Source: Isoperla grammatica (lineage: Eukaryota > Arthropoda > Insecta > Plecoptera > Perlodidae). Taken from it: DNA of 64,000 nucleotides. The first letter of the stretch is position 1. Each line of letters opens with the position of its first letter. Below, in pieces: positions 63,316-64,000 of the stretch. Location: assembly GCA_945910005.1 (NCBI GenBank), contig OX246741.1, positions 38,024,335 through 38,088,334 of the forward strand, read 5' to 3'. The notes under the pieces were generated by a model that had not been told where the DNA came from, searched no databases, and saw nothing but the letters and a program-made list of their open reading frames with translations. The translations under genes were made by a program, and so were the position numbers.

Positions 63316-64000
63316 ATATTTTAAACTAAATATTTTCCTAAGCCACAATTTTAGATATAACAACTTTCAATATTGAGCCTCTTTTAAGATGGGTGTTTTT
63401 TGTACGTGTGCCCTTTTATTTTTGTTTTGGTACATCTATACGGCAAATTAGCTTGGCCATTTTTTAAATTTGTTTACATTTTTGATTGTAAATCAATGAT
63501 TTTTATTTCAATAGACTGTAATGTTGTAGGAATTCATAAAGAGATATTTACGTGATAATAATAATGATTATAAATTTGACTCTTTCCTTTCAAAGTTCGC
63601 AAGACCATCATCAACAGCACGATATTCCAATAGAACATTGTGTGACTCACTGTGTGCAAGTAGACACTACTGCAGAGCTACAGATAGCTCCCAATGCGAT
63701 TTTATGTCCATCTATCTAGGGTTCGAGAAACATAATATAGACTAGTATACCTAATGACCACATAAGACTTGCTTTCTTATGCTTACTACTGGTGTACCTG
63801 CTACACCATAAAAAATGTAATTGAACAGCTGCGAAATAAAAACAAATGAAAATACTGTTGATATAATTTCTATAACCACAATTTTTCTTTTATGTGTTAA
63901 TGTCAAGAAATTGTTGATAGAGTGCAACTATTTTTAGTATAACATATCTTAAAGCCCCATCCATTAGTTATGTAAAAACCACCTAAAGTCCATTCCTACA
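63316..64000. other. no gene recognised
   Basis: A/T-rich unique-looking sequence with a short AATAATAATAAT near 63557. No coding or repeat structure seen. Confidence 0.4.

Overview
This window looks like nuclear DNA of an invertebrate animal. It contains animal-type Ty3/gypsy elements, non-LTR retrotransposons (LINEs), a Penelope-like element with a GIY-YIG nuclease, 5S- and tRNA-derived SINEs, PIF/Harbinger, hAT and TA-flanked inverted-repeat elements, and long minisatellites. There are no operons or bacterial genes. I could not place the phylum. No complete host gene is visible; at most three short stretches (22727-23098 -, 43280-43627 -, 55264-55335 -) might be host or transposase exons. 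The window is a heterochromatin-like pile of nested mobile elements.

Layout. 1-5.6 kb: a 97-bp minisatellite (1007-2440), an 887-bp Harbinger derivative carrying a MADF exon (2859-3745), and a hairpin MITE. 5.6-16.2 kb: a decayed minus-strand Ty3/gypsy element. Its RT is split by an ORF1-only LINE (12196-14421, 12-bp target duplication). Its integrase zinc finger is split by a second gypsy of similar type (6453-11054, 103-bp LTRs, 5-bp duplication CATCT). The inner gypsy itself holds a 147-bp MITE. 16.9-21.8 kb: a 66-68-bp minisatellite of about 73 copies. 21.9-26.0 kb: inverted-repeat elements, a 5S-derived SINE, a tRNA-derived SINE and a 0.75-kb repeat family. 26.3-31.8 kb: two fragments of an R4/Dong-like LINE embedded in (TAA)n microsatellites, on either side of a decayed minus-strand LINE.

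32.4-52.7 kb: a 145-bp satellite interrupted by an 18.8-kb plus-strand Ty3/gypsy element (32874-51675, duplication ATGG). This is the best preserved and most interesting object here. It has an intact gag and an intact 1,855-codon pol. A textbook -1 frameshift heptamer lies directly before the gag stop, followed 7 nt later by an 8-bp hairpin with pseudoknot potential. An unusual linker of about 600 residues with perfect heptad repeats sits between protease and reverse transcriptase. A possible spliced third ORF follows pol, and then a 10-kb non-coding region. The LTRs are nearly identical, except that the 5' copy lacks a 201-bp block containing the TATA box.

52.7-64 kb: a decayed LINE in which one 118-bp coding segment is tandemly repeated four times; a LINE interrupted by a Penelope-like element that is itself interrupted by a hAT MITE; a large imperfect inverted repeat around 59.44 kb; and a head-to-tail run of the 0.75-kb repeat family. 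Nesting order, target duplications and LTR identity give a relative chronology: the satellite and old gypsy came first, LINE and PLE insertions next, and the 18.8-kb gypsy and several MITEs are recent.
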